Positions 1 through 8,145 are shown, counted from the stretch's first letter. The stretch is 64,000 bases of DNA from Spongiactinospora rosea (GCF_003315795.1 NZ_QMEY01000015.1:124001-188000); one strand, 5' to 3'. A program made the numbers and translations. Notes: a model not told the origin generated them from the sequence alone.

Positions 1-221
1 TCGGCCAGTTCCTCGAACCCTCCGAGCAGGACCTGGTCAAGACCTCCTACCTGCGCGGCACGCTGCTGGCCCAGACCCCGATCCCGCTCGACGGGCTGCC
101 GGAGGCCCCGCAGGAGCCGCAGGACGACCTGCCCGAGACCGCCCGCCGTACGATCGTGCTGCTGGTCCGCCGGCTGAACGAGGCCGTCACCCCGATCGTG
201 CGCCAGCTCGAACTATGGTGA
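1..221 (+). CDS. 3' end of an unidentified protein (partial)
   Basis: An open frame enters from the left edge (first full codon at position 3) and ends at TGA 219-221, giving the last 72 residues of a protein. The tail is acidic and proline-rich in the middle (LPEAPQEPQDDLPE) and closes with a helix-like stretch, RRLNEAVTPIVRQLELW. Codon use is typical of the window, with GC at third positions. I do not recognise the family, and the start lies outside the window. It faces the minus-strand phosphatase gene tail to tail. Confidence 0.55.
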   Translation, partial: GQFLEPSEQDLVKTSYLRGTLLAQTPIPLDGLPEAPQEPQDDLPETARRTIVLLVRRLNEAVTPIVRQLELW

Positions 222-445
222 ATCACCCGAACCGGTCCAGCAGCGCGCTCACGGCGGCGTCCTGCGGGACACCGGTGGGTCAGCGCGGTGAACACGATCT
301 CCTGCCGGACCCGTGGTCGCTCAGCACCAGGCGGGTCAGGTGTCCGGCAGCCCGCCCGGGGCCCAGCCGTTGATCTCGGCGGCGGAACGGGAGAACCAGC
401 GCGGTTCGCTCAGTATCGCTACGTTCATGGCGAACGCAATGGGGG
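222..445 (-). pseudogene. Short coding-like traces, probably a decayed gene end
   Basis: No intact gene lies here. On the minus strand two good-looking protein pieces occur in different frames: one near 430-340 beginning MNVAILSEPRWFSRS, and one near 310-223 reading RQEIVFTALT and then, after a frame change, GVPQDAAVSALLDRFG followed by a stop. This pattern suggests a small gene broken by indels. The family is not recognised and the traces could be chance in GC-rich DNA. Confidence 0.25.
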
Positions 446-1051
446 TCAGGGCCATCTGGCGTCGGGGAATCCGGTCCAGCGCAGGCCGGCGGGCAGGTGG
501 CTGATGTCGTTGAACATCACGAGCGTGGGCGGCAGGCCCGCCCGGTAGTGGACGACCGTCAGCGCGGCGTTGGCGCTGTTCAGGTCGAGCCACCGCGACG
601 GCGGCGCGTCCAGGGCGTGCCGCACCAGCCACGCGATCGGGTACGCGTGCGTCACCAGGACCTCATGGGTGTCGCGCCTGCCCTGGCCGGGGGCTTCGGC
701 GAAGCGGGCGAGCAGGGCCGCGGCGATCCGGTGCCCCGAGGCCGCCTCGGCCTCGTCGTAGCCGTCGAAGAAACCGGCCCACGAGGAGGGCGTCTCCGCC
801 GCGCCGGGGACGTACGGGACGTGGTCGATGAGTTCGGGGGCCTCGTCCACGAACACCTGCGGGTGGAGGGGGCGGGCGAGTTCGTGGGCGCTGGCCACGG
901 CGCGCGGCAGCGGGGAGTGCCAGACGGCGTCGATGGGCAGGCCGGCGAGGCGTTCGCCCAGCAGGCCCGCCTGCCGGTGGCCGATGTCGGTGAGATTTCC
1001 CAAGGCGTCGGCGGCGCCGTGGCGTGCCAGGTAGAGGTGTCGCGTGGTCAT
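446..1051 (-). CDS. Histidine phosphatase superfamily protein
   Basis: A 201-residue protein of the phosphoglycerate mutase/histidine phosphatase fold. The N-terminal YLARHGAADALG carries the catalytic Arg-His pair that is transiently phosphorylated in this family; SPLPRAVASA supplies the second conserved Arg, and VLVTHAYPIAWLV the second catalytic His. It should hydrolyse a small phosphorylated substrate in the cytoplasm; which one cannot be told from sequence. The ATG at 1049-1051 overlaps the TGA of the upstream phosphotransferase gene as ATGA, so the two are translationally coupled and probably act in one pathway. Confidence 0.85.
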   Translation of the reverse strand: MTTRHLYLARHGAADALGNLTDIGHRQAGLLGERLAGLPIDAVWHSPLPRAVASAHELARPLHPQVFVDEAPELIDHVPYVPGAAETPSSWAGFFDGYDEAEAASGHRIAAALLARFAEAPGQGRRDTHEVLVTHAYPIAWLVRHALDAPPSRWLDLNSANAALTVVHYRAGLPPTLVMFNDISHLPAGLRWTGFPDARWP

Positions 1052-2295
1052 GGGCGGCTCGGGCGGGGCGGTCGTGCGGCCCCGCCTCCCTTCTCCTCTC
1101 GGATGACGGTGATGGTGCCGGCGGTGCCGTCGAGGGTGACGGCGGCCCCGTCGCGGAGCCTGCCCGTGGCCTTCTCGACGCCCAGGACGGCGGGGATGCC
1201 GTGCTCGCGGGCGACGATCGCGGCGTGCGAGAGCACGCCGCCGACCTCGGTGACGACGCCGGCGGCGACGCGCAGCAGCGGCGTCCAGGCGGGGTCGGTG
1301 AAGGGGCAGACGAGAATGTCGCCCGGGCGCACGCGGGCGAAGTCGCCGGGGCCGCGGACGATCCTCGCGGGGCCGGTGACGGTTCCGCGACTGCCCGGCG
1401 TACCTGCCAGTGCGGCCTGAACCTCGCCGGGCGCGCGGGACGGGAGTGCGGCGGTGATCGACCGGGCCTGCAGGATCCAGACGCGCCCACCCGCGATCGC
1501 CCACTCGACGTCCTGCGGCCCGCCGCGCACCTCGGCGATCTTCGTGCCCAGTCCGGCGAGTTCGACGGCGGTCGCCGCGTCCAGCGCGGGCCGGTCCCGG
1601 TCGGGGGCCGGGACGTCACGCGCGACGAGCCGTCCGCCCTGCCGGTCGAGCCGGGTCCGTTTGGAGGCGATGGTCTGCTCGACCGACCCGTCCCCGGCGA
1701 TCCGGTAGGCGTCGGGGGTCACCGTGCCGCCGACGACGCTGGGGCCCAGCCCCCAGGACGCCTCGATCCTGGTCTCCTCGCTTGGACCTGTGGCGGTGAA
1801 CATGACGCCGGACACGTCGGCGTCCACCTGGCGCTGCACGATGACGGCCATCGCGGGCCCGCCGGACGGTCGGCCGTGACCGGTGGCGTCCCGGTAGGCC
1901 AGGGCGCGCGGCGCGAGCAGGGAGGCCCAGCAGGCGCGCACGGCGTCGGCGACGTCGGCGGTCCCGCGTACGGCCAGGAAGCTCTCGTGCTGACCGGCCG
2001 CCGAGACCTGGCCGGTGTCCTCGTCCGACGCGGACGACCGTACGGCGACGGGCGGATCGCCCAGCTCCTCCAGTGCCCGCGCCAGCTCCTCGGCCACGGC
2101 GGGGTCGAGTGGACGGCTCTCGATGGCCCGCCGCGCCGCATCCGGATCCTTCAGTTCCCGCACGGCGTCCCGGTAGGCGGCGAACGGCACCACGAAGCCG
2201 CCGGGAACCGGCAGGCCCGCCCGGAGCAACGCGCCGAGTCCGCCGGCCTTGCCCCCGCACTCCCCGGCGACGGCCGAGATCAGTGGCACGAGCAC
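1048..2295 (-). CDS. Two-domain PEP-synthase-like phosphotransferase (ATP-grasp plus swivelling His domain)
   Basis: A 415-residue protein resembling the front of PEP synthase/pyruvate phosphate dikinase. Residues about 1-300 form the ATP-grasp half (GKAGGLGALLRAGLPVPGG, AVRSSASDEDTGQ, DVEWAIAGGRVWILQARS). Residues about 325-400 form the mobile phosphohistidine domain (GGVLSHAAIVAREHGIPAVL, with the SHAA catalytic His). The PEP/pyruvate TIM barrel is absent; full-length PEP synthases and rifampin phosphotransferases are about 800-870 residues. It may therefore phosphorylate a non-pyruvate acceptor or a partner protein. The GTG at 2295 is chosen because GGGAGGGGG lies just upstream; an upstream in-frame ATG at 2364 would run through the operator and the divergent start. 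Confidence 0.8.
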   Translation of the reverse strand: MLVPLISAVAGECGGKAGGLGALLRAGLPVPGGFVVPFAAYRDAVRELKDPDAARRAIESRPLDPAVAEELARALEELGDPPVAVRSSASDEDTGQVSAAGQHESFLAVRGTADVADAVRACWASLLAPRALAYRDATGHGRPSGGPAMAVIVQRQVDADVSGVMFTATGPSEETRIEASWGLGPSVVGGTVTPDAYRIAGDGSVEQTIASKRTRLDRQGGRLVARDVPAPDRDRPALDAATAVELAGLGTKIAEVRGGPQDVEWAIAGGRVWILQARSITAALPSRAPGEVQAALAGTPGSRGTVTGPARIVRGPGDFARVRPGDILVCPFTDPAWTPLLRVAAGVVTEVGGVLSHAAIVAREHGIPAVLGVEKATGRLRDGAAVTLDGTAGTITVIREEKGGGAARPPRPSRP

Positions 2296-2310
2296 CCCAT
2301 CCCCCTCCCC

Positions 2311-2351
2311 GTCAACAAAATGTTGACAACATTTACTTGATTCTGGATCAT
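2311..2351 (+). promoter_or_regulatory. Palindromic operator and promoter between divergent genes
   Basis: A perfect inverted repeat GTCAACA-AAA-TGTTGAC (2311-2327) sits between the phosphotransferase gene and the divergent DNA-binding gene. Its right arm contains a TTGACA -35 box (2323-2328); 17 bp later GATCAT (2346-2351) can serve as -10. That would place the transcript start at about 2358, the A of the next ATG, so the mRNA would be leaderless. Binding by one of the two adjacent HTH proteins is inference. Confidence 0.55.
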
Positions 2352-2357
2352 AGAGGC

Positions 2358-2753
2358 ATGTCAAGCAAGCCGGAACTCTCTCAAGCCGGGCACGCGGATC
2401 GCGCCCAGGCCGGTCGTGAGCGCGACGCGACCCAGCGGCTCCTGGCCATGGGCGCGGACCGGCTCGGCCCCCGCCCCTGGCGGCCCGCGCCGGCCCCGCC
2501 CTCGGCGCTCGACCTCGTGCAGTTCGCCGTCTGGCGCAACGCCGAGCTGAGCGCCGAGGACGTCCTGGCCGCGCTCGCCCTCATGCCCGCCGCCCGCGCC
2601 GAGGTCGAAGGGCTGGAGTCGGCGCTGCTGTTCACGGCGCGCGCCGCGGGCCTGACCTGGGCGCAGATCGCGCAGGCGCTGGGGTTCAACTCGCCGCAGG
2701 CGTGCCAGCAGCACTACAACCGGCTGACCGCGCGACAGGACACGGCCCCGTGA
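2358..2753 (+). CDS. Small HTH DNA-binding protein
   Basis: A 131-residue protein. The C-terminal part contains a helix-turn-helix-like stretch, LTWAQIAQALGFNSPQACQQ, similar to sigma-region-4-like or MarR-type recognition helices. The N-terminal 50 residues are basic and proline-rich. The ATG at 2358 has no Shine-Dalgarno but lies 7 nt after a plausible -10 box, as expected for a leaderless actinobacterial transcript. It overlaps the next gene by GTGA. The divergent placement around a palindrome suggests that it regulates itself and the phosphotransferase-phosphatase pair. Confidence 0.7.
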   Translation: MSSKPELSQAGHADRAQAGRERDATQRLLAMGADRLGPRPWRPAPAPPSALDLVQFAVWRNAELSAEDVLAALALMPAARAEVEGLESALLFTARAAGLTWAQIAQALGFNSPQACQQHYNRLTARQDTAP

Positions 2754-3385
2754 CCCGAAGCTCAGAGCCTTTGCTGCTGGTCCTGCACGCGGTGCGCATC
2801 CTCGGGTTCGCCGAGGCCCCGGCGGTCGCCGCCCGGTACGGCCTCGACGCGGCCGAGGCGGAGGAGCTGCTGCGCGACGCCGAAGCCTACGGCTGGGCCT
2901 CCTACTCCGCCTTCGCCGGGGAGGGCGGCTGGTCGCTCACCGAACGGGGCCGCGCCGAGAACGAACGCCTGCTCGCGGCCGAGCTCACCGGCACCGGTGG
3001 AGCCGCGGAGGTCGGCGAGGTCCACCGGGAGTTCCTCCCGCTCAACGCCCGCCTCCTGCGGGCCTGCACCGACTGGCAGCTCCGCCCCACCGCCGGCGAC
3101 AGGCTCGCCCCCAACGACCACTCCGACCCCGCCTGGGACGCCAAGATCCTCGACGAGCTCACCGGCATCTCACTCGCCCTCACCCCGCTGTCGGCCCGGC
3201 TCGAAGGCGTCCTGACCCGGCTGCGCGGATACGACACCCGCTTCGCCGGCGCTCTCGCCCGCGCACGAGCCGGAGAGAACGCCTGGGTCGACGCCACCCA
3301 CGTCGACTCCTGCCATCGCGTCTGGTTCGAGCTTCACGAAGACCTCATCGCCACACTCGGCCTGGAGCGCCACGCCCACCCCTGA
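2750..3385 (+). CDS. Winged-helix-like protein of unknown function
   Basis: A 211-residue protein starting at a GTG that overlaps the TGA of the previous gene (GTGA). Residues 1-75 look like a winged helix: helices around ILGFAEAPAVAARYGLDAAE, then EAYGWASYSAF and GWSLTERGRAENERLL, the usual wing and recognition pattern of PadR/MarR-like proteins. Residues 90-211 are a helical domain with conserved-looking Asp, Trp and His residues (NDHSDPAWDAKILDEL, THVDSCHRVWFELHEDL). It is probably co-expressed with, and may partner, the preceding HTH protein. Its stop codon directly abuts the stop codon of the convergent esterase, with no terminator between them. Confidence 0.65.
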   Translation: MTRSSEPLLLVLHAVRILGFAEAPAVAARYGLDAAEAEELLRDAEAYGWASYSAFAGEGGWSLTERGRAENERLLAAELTGTGGAAEVGEVHREFLPLNARLLRACTDWQLRPTAGDRLAPNDHSDPAWDAKILDELTGISLALTPLSARLEGVLTRLRGYDTRFAGALARARAGENAWVDATHVDSCHRVWFELHEDLIATLGLERHAHP

Positions 3386-4879
3386 CTATGGGAGATCGAA
3401 CGGGGCGGGGAAGTGGCCTTCCCAGACCCCGTGGGAGACATGTTCGGGGTAGGGCAGAGTCTTCGACTCGGTGTCCAGGACGCGGGTGAGCCGCCGGCCA
3501 GGCCGGTGGGCGGCCCAGCCCGCGTCGCCGGTGGTGACGAAGCGGATCCATGCCTCCTGGAGTTCGCGGGAGAGCGCGATGGCCTCGGGGGTGGGCTCCT
3601 CGCCGATGAGCTGTACGCCGACGGGGCTGTCCAGCGTGCCGAACGCCAGGGGCACGTCGAGGCTGTGGCAGGCGCCCAGGGCGCCGCCGAGGGCCGGGGC
3701 AACCCAGCACAGTTCGAACAGGTAGGAGGTGCCGCCGGCCGCGGCGTTGGCCTCGGCCAGCTTCTGTGAAGGCATGCGGAACAGGGCGTCGGAGTACACC
3801 GTCTCCACCAGCTCCTCCGGGCCGGCCTGCGGAAACGCTGCACGGTAGGCCTGTGCGCCGTGCGGCTTCGGGGCGAGCAGTTCCAAGGCCGTACGGGCGT
3901 CCTGTTCGGTGTAGCTGCCCTGCCGCCCGGCCATGACGCTGAAGTACCGGAATTCGTCCCGGGTGTGGCCGGCGAGCAGCTCGATCCCGTTCGCGCGCGC
4001 GCCGGTCAGCGCGGTCCAGGGCGTCTCAGGGAGCACCTCGCCGTCGATGACGGGGCACAGGGAGGTTCCGGTCACCGTGATGCCTCCCCAGCTCTCCCGG
4101 TGCGCGTGAAGGCCGGCGTTGAAGGAGGTGAGCTCCGCGGCCAGGTGCCATGGGTCGATGTCGCGCCAGGCCGCGGCGGTGGGAGCCGCCGCGCCGAGCC
4201 GGTCCGCGAGCGCGGCGGTGGTCTGCCGGGCCAGCGCGGGGGTGCTGTGGAGCCCCGGCACCGAATGGGCGATGGCCCGCCGGAACAGGCCGCGCGCCGG
4301 CTTCATCGTCAGGAGGGCGGCGACCGACCCTGCCCCGGCAGACACCCCGGCCACGGTGACCTGGCCGGGGTCGCCTCCGAAGGCGGCGATGTTGCGCTGC
4401 ACCCACTCCAGCGCCGCGATCTGGTCGAGGAACCCGCGGTTGGGCGGCACGTCGTCGAGGAACGCGAAACCCTCCGCGCCCACCCGGCAGTTGATGGTCA
4501 CCACGACGAGTCCCGCCTCGGCCAGCGCCGCCGGGTCGAACATCGGGTCGCTCGACGCCGCCGAGACGTAGCCGCCCACGGGGATCCACACCAGCACCGG
4601 CAGTCCGGCCGCGCCCGGGTCCGGGGTGCCGACGTTGAGCGTCAGCCAGTCCGTGCCCTGCGGCGGGCCCACGTCGATCGGCAGGGACAGCGGCACCACC
4701 GGGCCGAACTCCGCCGCCTGCCGCGTCCCTTCCCAGCGCTGTGGCGGGGCGGGCGCGGCGAAGCGCAGATCTCCCACCGGCGGCTGTGCATAGGGGATGC
4801 CGCGGAACACCGCGTGCCCCTGCCGCAGGCGGCCCTGCACCACACCCTCCGTGGTCCGCACCTTCGGCTGTTCAGGCAT
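3386..4879 (-). CDS. Type B carboxylesterase family protein
   Basis: A 497-residue alpha/beta hydrolase of the carboxylesterase type B family, without a signal peptide, so cytoplasmic. The N-terminal HAVFRGIPYAQPPVGDLRF and TLNV are hallmarks. The nucleophile elbow is GVSAGAGS (usually GESAG), the acidic residue lies near GHTRDEFR, and the catalytic His is in GACHSLDVPLAFG. The oxyanion-hole motif, normally HGGG, is altered to IPVGGY, so activity or substrate range may differ from the standard enzyme. A strong GGAGGAA Shine-Dalgarno precedes ATG 4879. It is divergent from a TetR regulator, the probable controller. Confidence 0.85.
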   Translation of the reverse strand: MPEQPKVRTTEGVVQGRLRQGHAVFRGIPYAQPPVGDLRFAAPAPPQRWEGTRQAAEFGPVVPLSLPIDVGPPQGTDWLTLNVGTPDPGAAGLPVLVWIPVGGYVSAASSDPMFDPAALAEAGLVVVTINCRVGAEGFAFLDDVPPNRGFLDQIAALEWVQRNIAAFGGDPGQVTVAGVSAGAGSVAALLTMKPARGLFRRAIAHSVPGLHSTPALARQTTAALADRLGAAAPTAAAWRDIDPWHLAAELTSFNAGLHAHRESWGGITVTGTSLCPVIDGEVLPETPWTALTGARANGIELLAGHTRDEFRYFSVMAGRQGSYTEQDARTALELLAPKPHGAQAYRAAFPQAGPEELVETVYSDALFRMPSQKLAEANAAAGGTSYLFELCWVAPALGGALGACHSLDVPLAFGTLDSPVGVQLIGEEPTPEAIALSRELQEAWIRFVTTGDAGWAAHRPGRRLTRVLDTESKTLPYPEHVSHGVWEGHFPAPFDLP

Positions 4880-4915
4880 GACGCTTTCCTCCTCAAGTGA
4901 ACCCCAAGGTTATAA

Positions 4916-4940
4916 GTCAACTGTATTATGTCACCTGTAT
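4916..4940. promoter_or_regulatory. Direct repeat in the esterase/TetR intergenic region
   Basis: Two 11-bp copies, GTCAACTGTAT (4916-4926) and GTCACCTGTAT (4930-4940), differ at one base and are 14 bp apart. They flank a TATTAT box (4924-4929) usable as a -10 for the TetR gene. This AT-rich stretch stands out from its surroundings. A TetR binding site is plausible, although TetR sites are more often inverted repeats; only a weak dyad (AGGT...ACCT, 4907-4936) is visible. Confidence 0.4.
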
Positions 4941-4975
4941 GGGAACGGCTCCGGGGTACGAGGGAGAGGCCGGCG

Positions 4976-5587
4976 ATGCCGAAACAGGTGGATCACCGCG
5001 GACGCCGCGAGACGATCGCCCGCGCGCTGTGGCGGGTGGCGGAGCAGCGCGGCGTGGCGCATCTGACGATGCGCGTGGTGGCGCAGGAGGCGGGCATCTC
5101 CCTCGGGCAACTGCAGCACTACTTCGCCTCCCGGGCCGCCATGCTCTCCTTCGCCGTGGAATTCGCGTCCGAGCAGACCGCGCGGCGCGTTGAGCAGGGA
5201 CTCGAAAGGCTCGGTGACCGTCCGCACCCCCGTGACGTGCTGCGGCTGACGCTCACCGAAATGCTCCCCCTGCACGCCGGCGCCCGCGCCACCAGCCGGA
5301 TGACCGCCGCCTACCTCCTGGAAGCGCTGCACGACGAGGCCGTCCACGAGCAGGCCCGCCGTGGCCTCCTGCACGGACGGGCCCTCATCGAGCGGCTGGT
5401 CCGCCACGCGGTCGCCGACGGGCACATCGACCCTGACCGCGACCCGGTGACCGAGACCGACCTGCTCCTCGCCCTCACCGGCCTCACCCCCCTCATCGAA
5501 CTGGACGTGATCAAGCCCCCGGACGCGCTCACCGTGATCGATCTGCATCTGGACAGGCTGTTCGCCAGGAAGGATCAGGGCGCATGA
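4976..5587 (+). CDS. TetR/AcrR family transcriptional regulator
   Basis: A 203-residue regulator. The N-terminal HTH reads TIARALWRVAEQRGVAHLTM, then QEAGISLGQLQHYFASRAAM, the typical TetR recognition helix with the Y-F-x-S/N motif. The C-terminal two thirds is an all-helical ligand-binding/dimerisation domain. I chose ATG 4976 (MPKQVDHRGRR) because AGGGAGAGG lies 7-15 nt upstream; a longer frame from 4928 is open but has no ribosome site. It probably represses the divergent carboxylesterase. Confidence 0.85.
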   Translation: MPKQVDHRGRRETIARALWRVAEQRGVAHLTMRVVAQEAGISLGQLQHYFASRAAMLSFAVEFASEQTARRVEQGLERLGDRPHPRDVLRLTLTEMLPLHAGARATSRMTAAYLLEALHDEAVHEQARRGLLHGRALIERLVRHAVADGHIDPDRDPVTETDLLLALTGLTPLIELDVIKPPDALTVIDLHLDRLFARKDQGA

Positions 5588-5648
5588 CGCGCCGCAGCCC
5601 TCGCCCCGCGGAGTGAGGTGACGGCCTGGGGGCGGGCGGTAGGGTGGC

Positions 5649-6220
5649 GGGATCCGCGGGGTCTTCGAGGTCGCGCCGGTCGACGCGGTGGTGGCCGGCG
5701 TCGTGGGCGTCGCCATGGTCGGCCCGGCGCTGGTGCCGTACGTGCAGCCCTGGTGGGTCGTGCTGCTCGCGCTCCTGGCCTCGGCGCCGACCCTGTGGCG
5801 GCGGGCCGCGCTGCTGACCTCCGGGCTGGTCATCGGCACCGCCACCACGCTGCTGACGATCGGCTACCCGTCGCCGCCGCACCCGATCATGCTGCTGTTC
5901 CTCCCCTTCGGCGCGCTGGTGTGGACCTACACGTTCGCGGCGGCGGCGATCCCGGCGCCGCTGCGCGTCACCGTCATCGTCGTCCAGGCCCCGGCTCGCG
6001 CGGCGGCTCGGTGAGCTGACCGAGCGCGAGACCGACACGCTGCGCCCAGGTCGCGCGCGGGCTGTCCAACGCCGACATCGCCGCCGCCCTGGTCGTCAGC
6101 GAGCACACGGTCAAGACCCACGTGAGCAACGTGCTGGCCAAACTGGGCCTGCGCGACCGCGCCCAGGCGGTGGTCTTCGCGTACGAGTCCGGCCTGATCG
6201 CGGCCGGCACCCAAGAGTGA
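5649..6220 (+). pseudogene. Fused relic of a two-component system (kinase membrane part plus LuxR output part)
   Basis: Residues read from about 5652 to 6014 resemble the N-terminal membrane region of a NarL-partner histidine kinase: VFEVAPVDAVVAG, then three or four hydrophobic segments. No dimerisation or ATPase domain follows. From about 6017 the DNA encodes the end of a LuxR/NarL response regulator, ELTERETDTL, then after a one-base frame change VARGLSNADIAAALVVSEHT and the final helix, stopping at 6218-6220. A deletion of well over 1 kb appears to have joined the kinase start to the regulator end, followed by a frameshift. Confidence 0.75.
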
Positions 6221-6280
6221 GGGACGGTTCGCCCGCCAGGGCGATCCGCGCGGGCCCGGACCGGCGGCACCCTGGCCCCC

Positions 6281-6874
6281 ATGGTCACGTTCGCCCGCTC
6301 ACTGGCCCTGCCCGCGGCCTTTCTGCTCGCCATGACGTCCTGCGCGGCGGCCGGGCCCGCCGCCCCCGCCGCCTGCTCCGCCCCCCGGACCGAGGGCATC
6401 GCCGAGCACGGCCTGTGCGTGTACAAGGGCATCCCGTACGCCGCGCCACCGGTCGGCGACCTGCGCTTTCGCCCCCCTCAGCCGGTCGCGCGCCGGACCG
6501 GCACGCTGAAGGCCGACGACGGGAGCCGCGTCTGCCCGCAGTTCCGCGACGACACCTCCGAGCAGTACCCCGACAAGCGGCAGGTCTACGCCGACGAGGA
6601 CTGCCTGACGCTCAACATCTGGGCCCCCAGGAACGACGGCCGCGAACGGCCGGTGATCGTGTTCATCCACGGCGGCGCCGCCAGGTTCGGCACAGCGAAC
6701 GAGCCCAGATACGCCGGTGACCGGCTCGCGAGCAAGGGCGACGCGGTGGTGGTCACCCTCAACTACCGGCTGGGCGTGCTCGGCTGGACCGAGCTGGGCG
6801 GCATGGACAGCGCGTACGCCGGTTCGGGCAACAACGGCCTGCGCGACCAGATGATGGCGCTCACCTGGGGGTAG
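6281..6874 (+). pseudogene. Secreted type B carboxylesterase, truncated by insertion
   Basis: 197 residues remain. A lipoprotein-like signal peptide (FLLAMTSCAAAG, lipobox Cys at about 21) is followed by the family hallmarks YKGIPYAAPPVGDLRFRPP, EDCLTLNIWAP, the oxyanion motif FIHGGAA and NYRLGVLGW. The frame stops right after NNGLRDQMMALTWG, where intact relatives continue through the GESAG nucleophile for about 300 more residues. The coding homology ends exactly at a GGGGGTAGG sequence (6867), which looks like a Tn3-type terminus, so the gene was probably cut by transposition and is inactive. The missing half is not in the window. Confidence 0.75.
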
Positions 6875-6904
6875 GCGTAGTTGCCGCCGAAAATCGGGCG
6901 GATA
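6867..6904 (+). repeat. Putative Tn3-family terminal inverted repeat (left end)
   Basis: Where the esterase reading frame is lost, the sequence starts GGGGGTAGGCGTAGTTGCCG and continues to about 6904. Tn3-family ends are about 38 bp and begin with GGGG, and the enclosed recombinase gene starts only 38 bp further in. No matching second copy was found in the window, so this is a proposal based on position and the leading G run. Confidence 0.35.
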
Positions 6905-6942
6905 TGGCTGGCCAGCGATATGAGGCCGGTTGGCCGTGCCGA

Positions 6943-7899
6943 TCAGGTGCTTGCCTGGAGCATGGCGAAGTCGGCGTGGGCCTGCTCCACGGCCTTGGGA
7001 TATGCCTGCCGCTTGTTGTGCTCGGCCAGCGCCCGGTAGATGCTTGCCAGGCTCGGGTGCTGTCCCTTGCGCTTGCCGGTGGGGATGATCAGGTCCGGGC
7101 GGATGCCCTCCACCGATTCGCCGTTTGCGCGGCGGCGGAGCACGGTGTGCAGCATGTCGTCGGTGATCACCGGCGGGCGTCCGCCGTGGTTTCCCTTGCG
7201 GGCGGCGGCATTCAAGCCTTCCAGGGTGGCCTCGCGGATGTTCTCGCGTTCGGTCTCGGCCATCGCGGCGAAGAATGCGAACAGCACCCGCCCAGTGCCG
7301 GACGGATCGTAGATCCCGGTCAGCGGCCCGGCGAGCATCTCTAGGGCGATGCCGTGCGCGGTGAGGTGGTCGGCCAGCGCGGTCAGCTCGGCCGAGTCCC
7401 GGCCCAGCCGCTTCATCTCGTACACGGTGAGGATGACCCGGCAGTGCGGGGCATGCGCCTTGATCTCGCGGCAGGCCTCCAGAGCGGCTTCGAACTTCGG
7501 GCGGACCCGCACGCGGGTGGATACCTTCTCAGCGAAGATCTTCTCGCGCGGGATGCCGTGTGCGGCCAGCGCGTCCATCTGGGACTGAAGTTCCTGGGTG
7601 AGGTGGGAGCAGCGCGCGTAGGCGACGCGGATGTCCGTGGCCGGGGTGTCGGCGGGGATCGGCGCCGGCGGCGGGGTGCCTGGCCGCCACAGCCGCCCCG
7701 GCCCTCGGTCGGTCGGGGTCGGCGCGCGCAGCAGCTTCGCCAGCCGAGGGACTTTGGTGAACCGCCCGGTGTGGTAGGTCCCGGCTACGGTGCCGGAGCG
7801 CGACCGGCATGGCGAGCCGGGCTCCACCAGGCAGCGCGGGCACGGGTGCCGCTCGATCTCATCGGCGTCGGACACGGCAGTGATTTCCGGCTTACTCAC
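6943..7899 (-). CDS. Serine recombinase (resolvase/invertase family) with N-terminal zinc-ribbon-like segment
   Basis: A 318-residue protein. Residues 15-45 hold a Cys/His-rich segment (HPCPRCLVEPGSPCRS...TYHTGRF) that could bind zinc. The catalytic domain begins at about 90 with VAYARCSHLTQELQSQMDAL, where the Ser of YARCS is the nucleophile. YEMKRLGRDSAEL supplies the conserved Arg residues and AETERENIREATLEGL the long helix that follows. A C-terminal HTH-like region closes the protein. In Tn3-type elements such an enzyme resolves cointegrates. The GTG at 7899 follows CAGG. It is intact, unlike the second resolvase in this window. Confidence 0.85.
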   Translation of the reverse strand: MSKPEITAVSDADEIERHPCPRCLVEPGSPCRSRSGTVAGTYHTGRFTKVPRLAKLLRAPTPTDRGPGRLWRPGTPPPAPIPADTPATDIRVAYARCSHLTQELQSQMDALAAHGIPREKIFAEKVSTRVRVRPKFEAALEACREIKAHAPHCRVILTVYEMKRLGRDSAELTALADHLTAHGIALEMLAGPLTGIYDPSGTGRVLFAFFAAMAETERENIREATLEGLNAAARKGNHGGRPPVITDDMLHTVLRRRANGESVEGIRPDLIIPTGKRKGQHPSLASIYRALAEHNKRQAYPKAVEQAHADFAMLQAST

Positions 7900-8109
7900 C
7901 CTGAAATCGTTTCACAAACATCTCGCAAAACCCCAGTTCACGTGAGAACGAGTTCTGAGATGAAATCGGGCCTCCGTCGATCCCTCCCAAGCCTTGTCGT
8001 CTTGGTCGCAGAGTTGCTTTGCGGTTGGCAATGCACGGGCTCTTGGGAAGAGGCGACGACAATCCGCGCGAGAGGCCAGGAGGCCGAGTTGACGAAGATC
8101 GTGGGTGCT
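7900..8109. other. AT-richer intergenic stretch upstream of the recombinase
   Basis: This 210-bp gap is less GC-rich than its neighbours. TGAAATCG occurs twice (about 7902 and 7962), once next to the recombinase start, in a setting where serine resolvases place their res sites. The repeats are too short to define a res site confidently. No convincing gene is visible. Confidence 0.3.
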
Positions 8110-8145
8110 AATACCCTTTTACCAATCCAATAGGAAAAGGGTATT
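8110..8145 (+). promoter_or_regulatory. 11-bp perfect inverted repeat at the GntR gene start
   Basis: AATACCCTTTT (8110-8120) and AAAAGGGTATT (8135-8145) are exact reverse complements separated by 14 bp. The right arm includes the GGAAAAGG ribosome-binding region 4-16 nt before GTG 8149. As DNA it fits a YtrA-subfamily GntR operator; as RNA the hairpin would mask the ribosome site. Either reading predicts autoregulation of the operon. Confidence 0.65.

Noticed and set aside
6904..7344. Plus-strand frame over the serine recombinase
   Set aside because: The minus strand encodes a complete recombinase with catalytic residues; the plus frame has no recognisable features.
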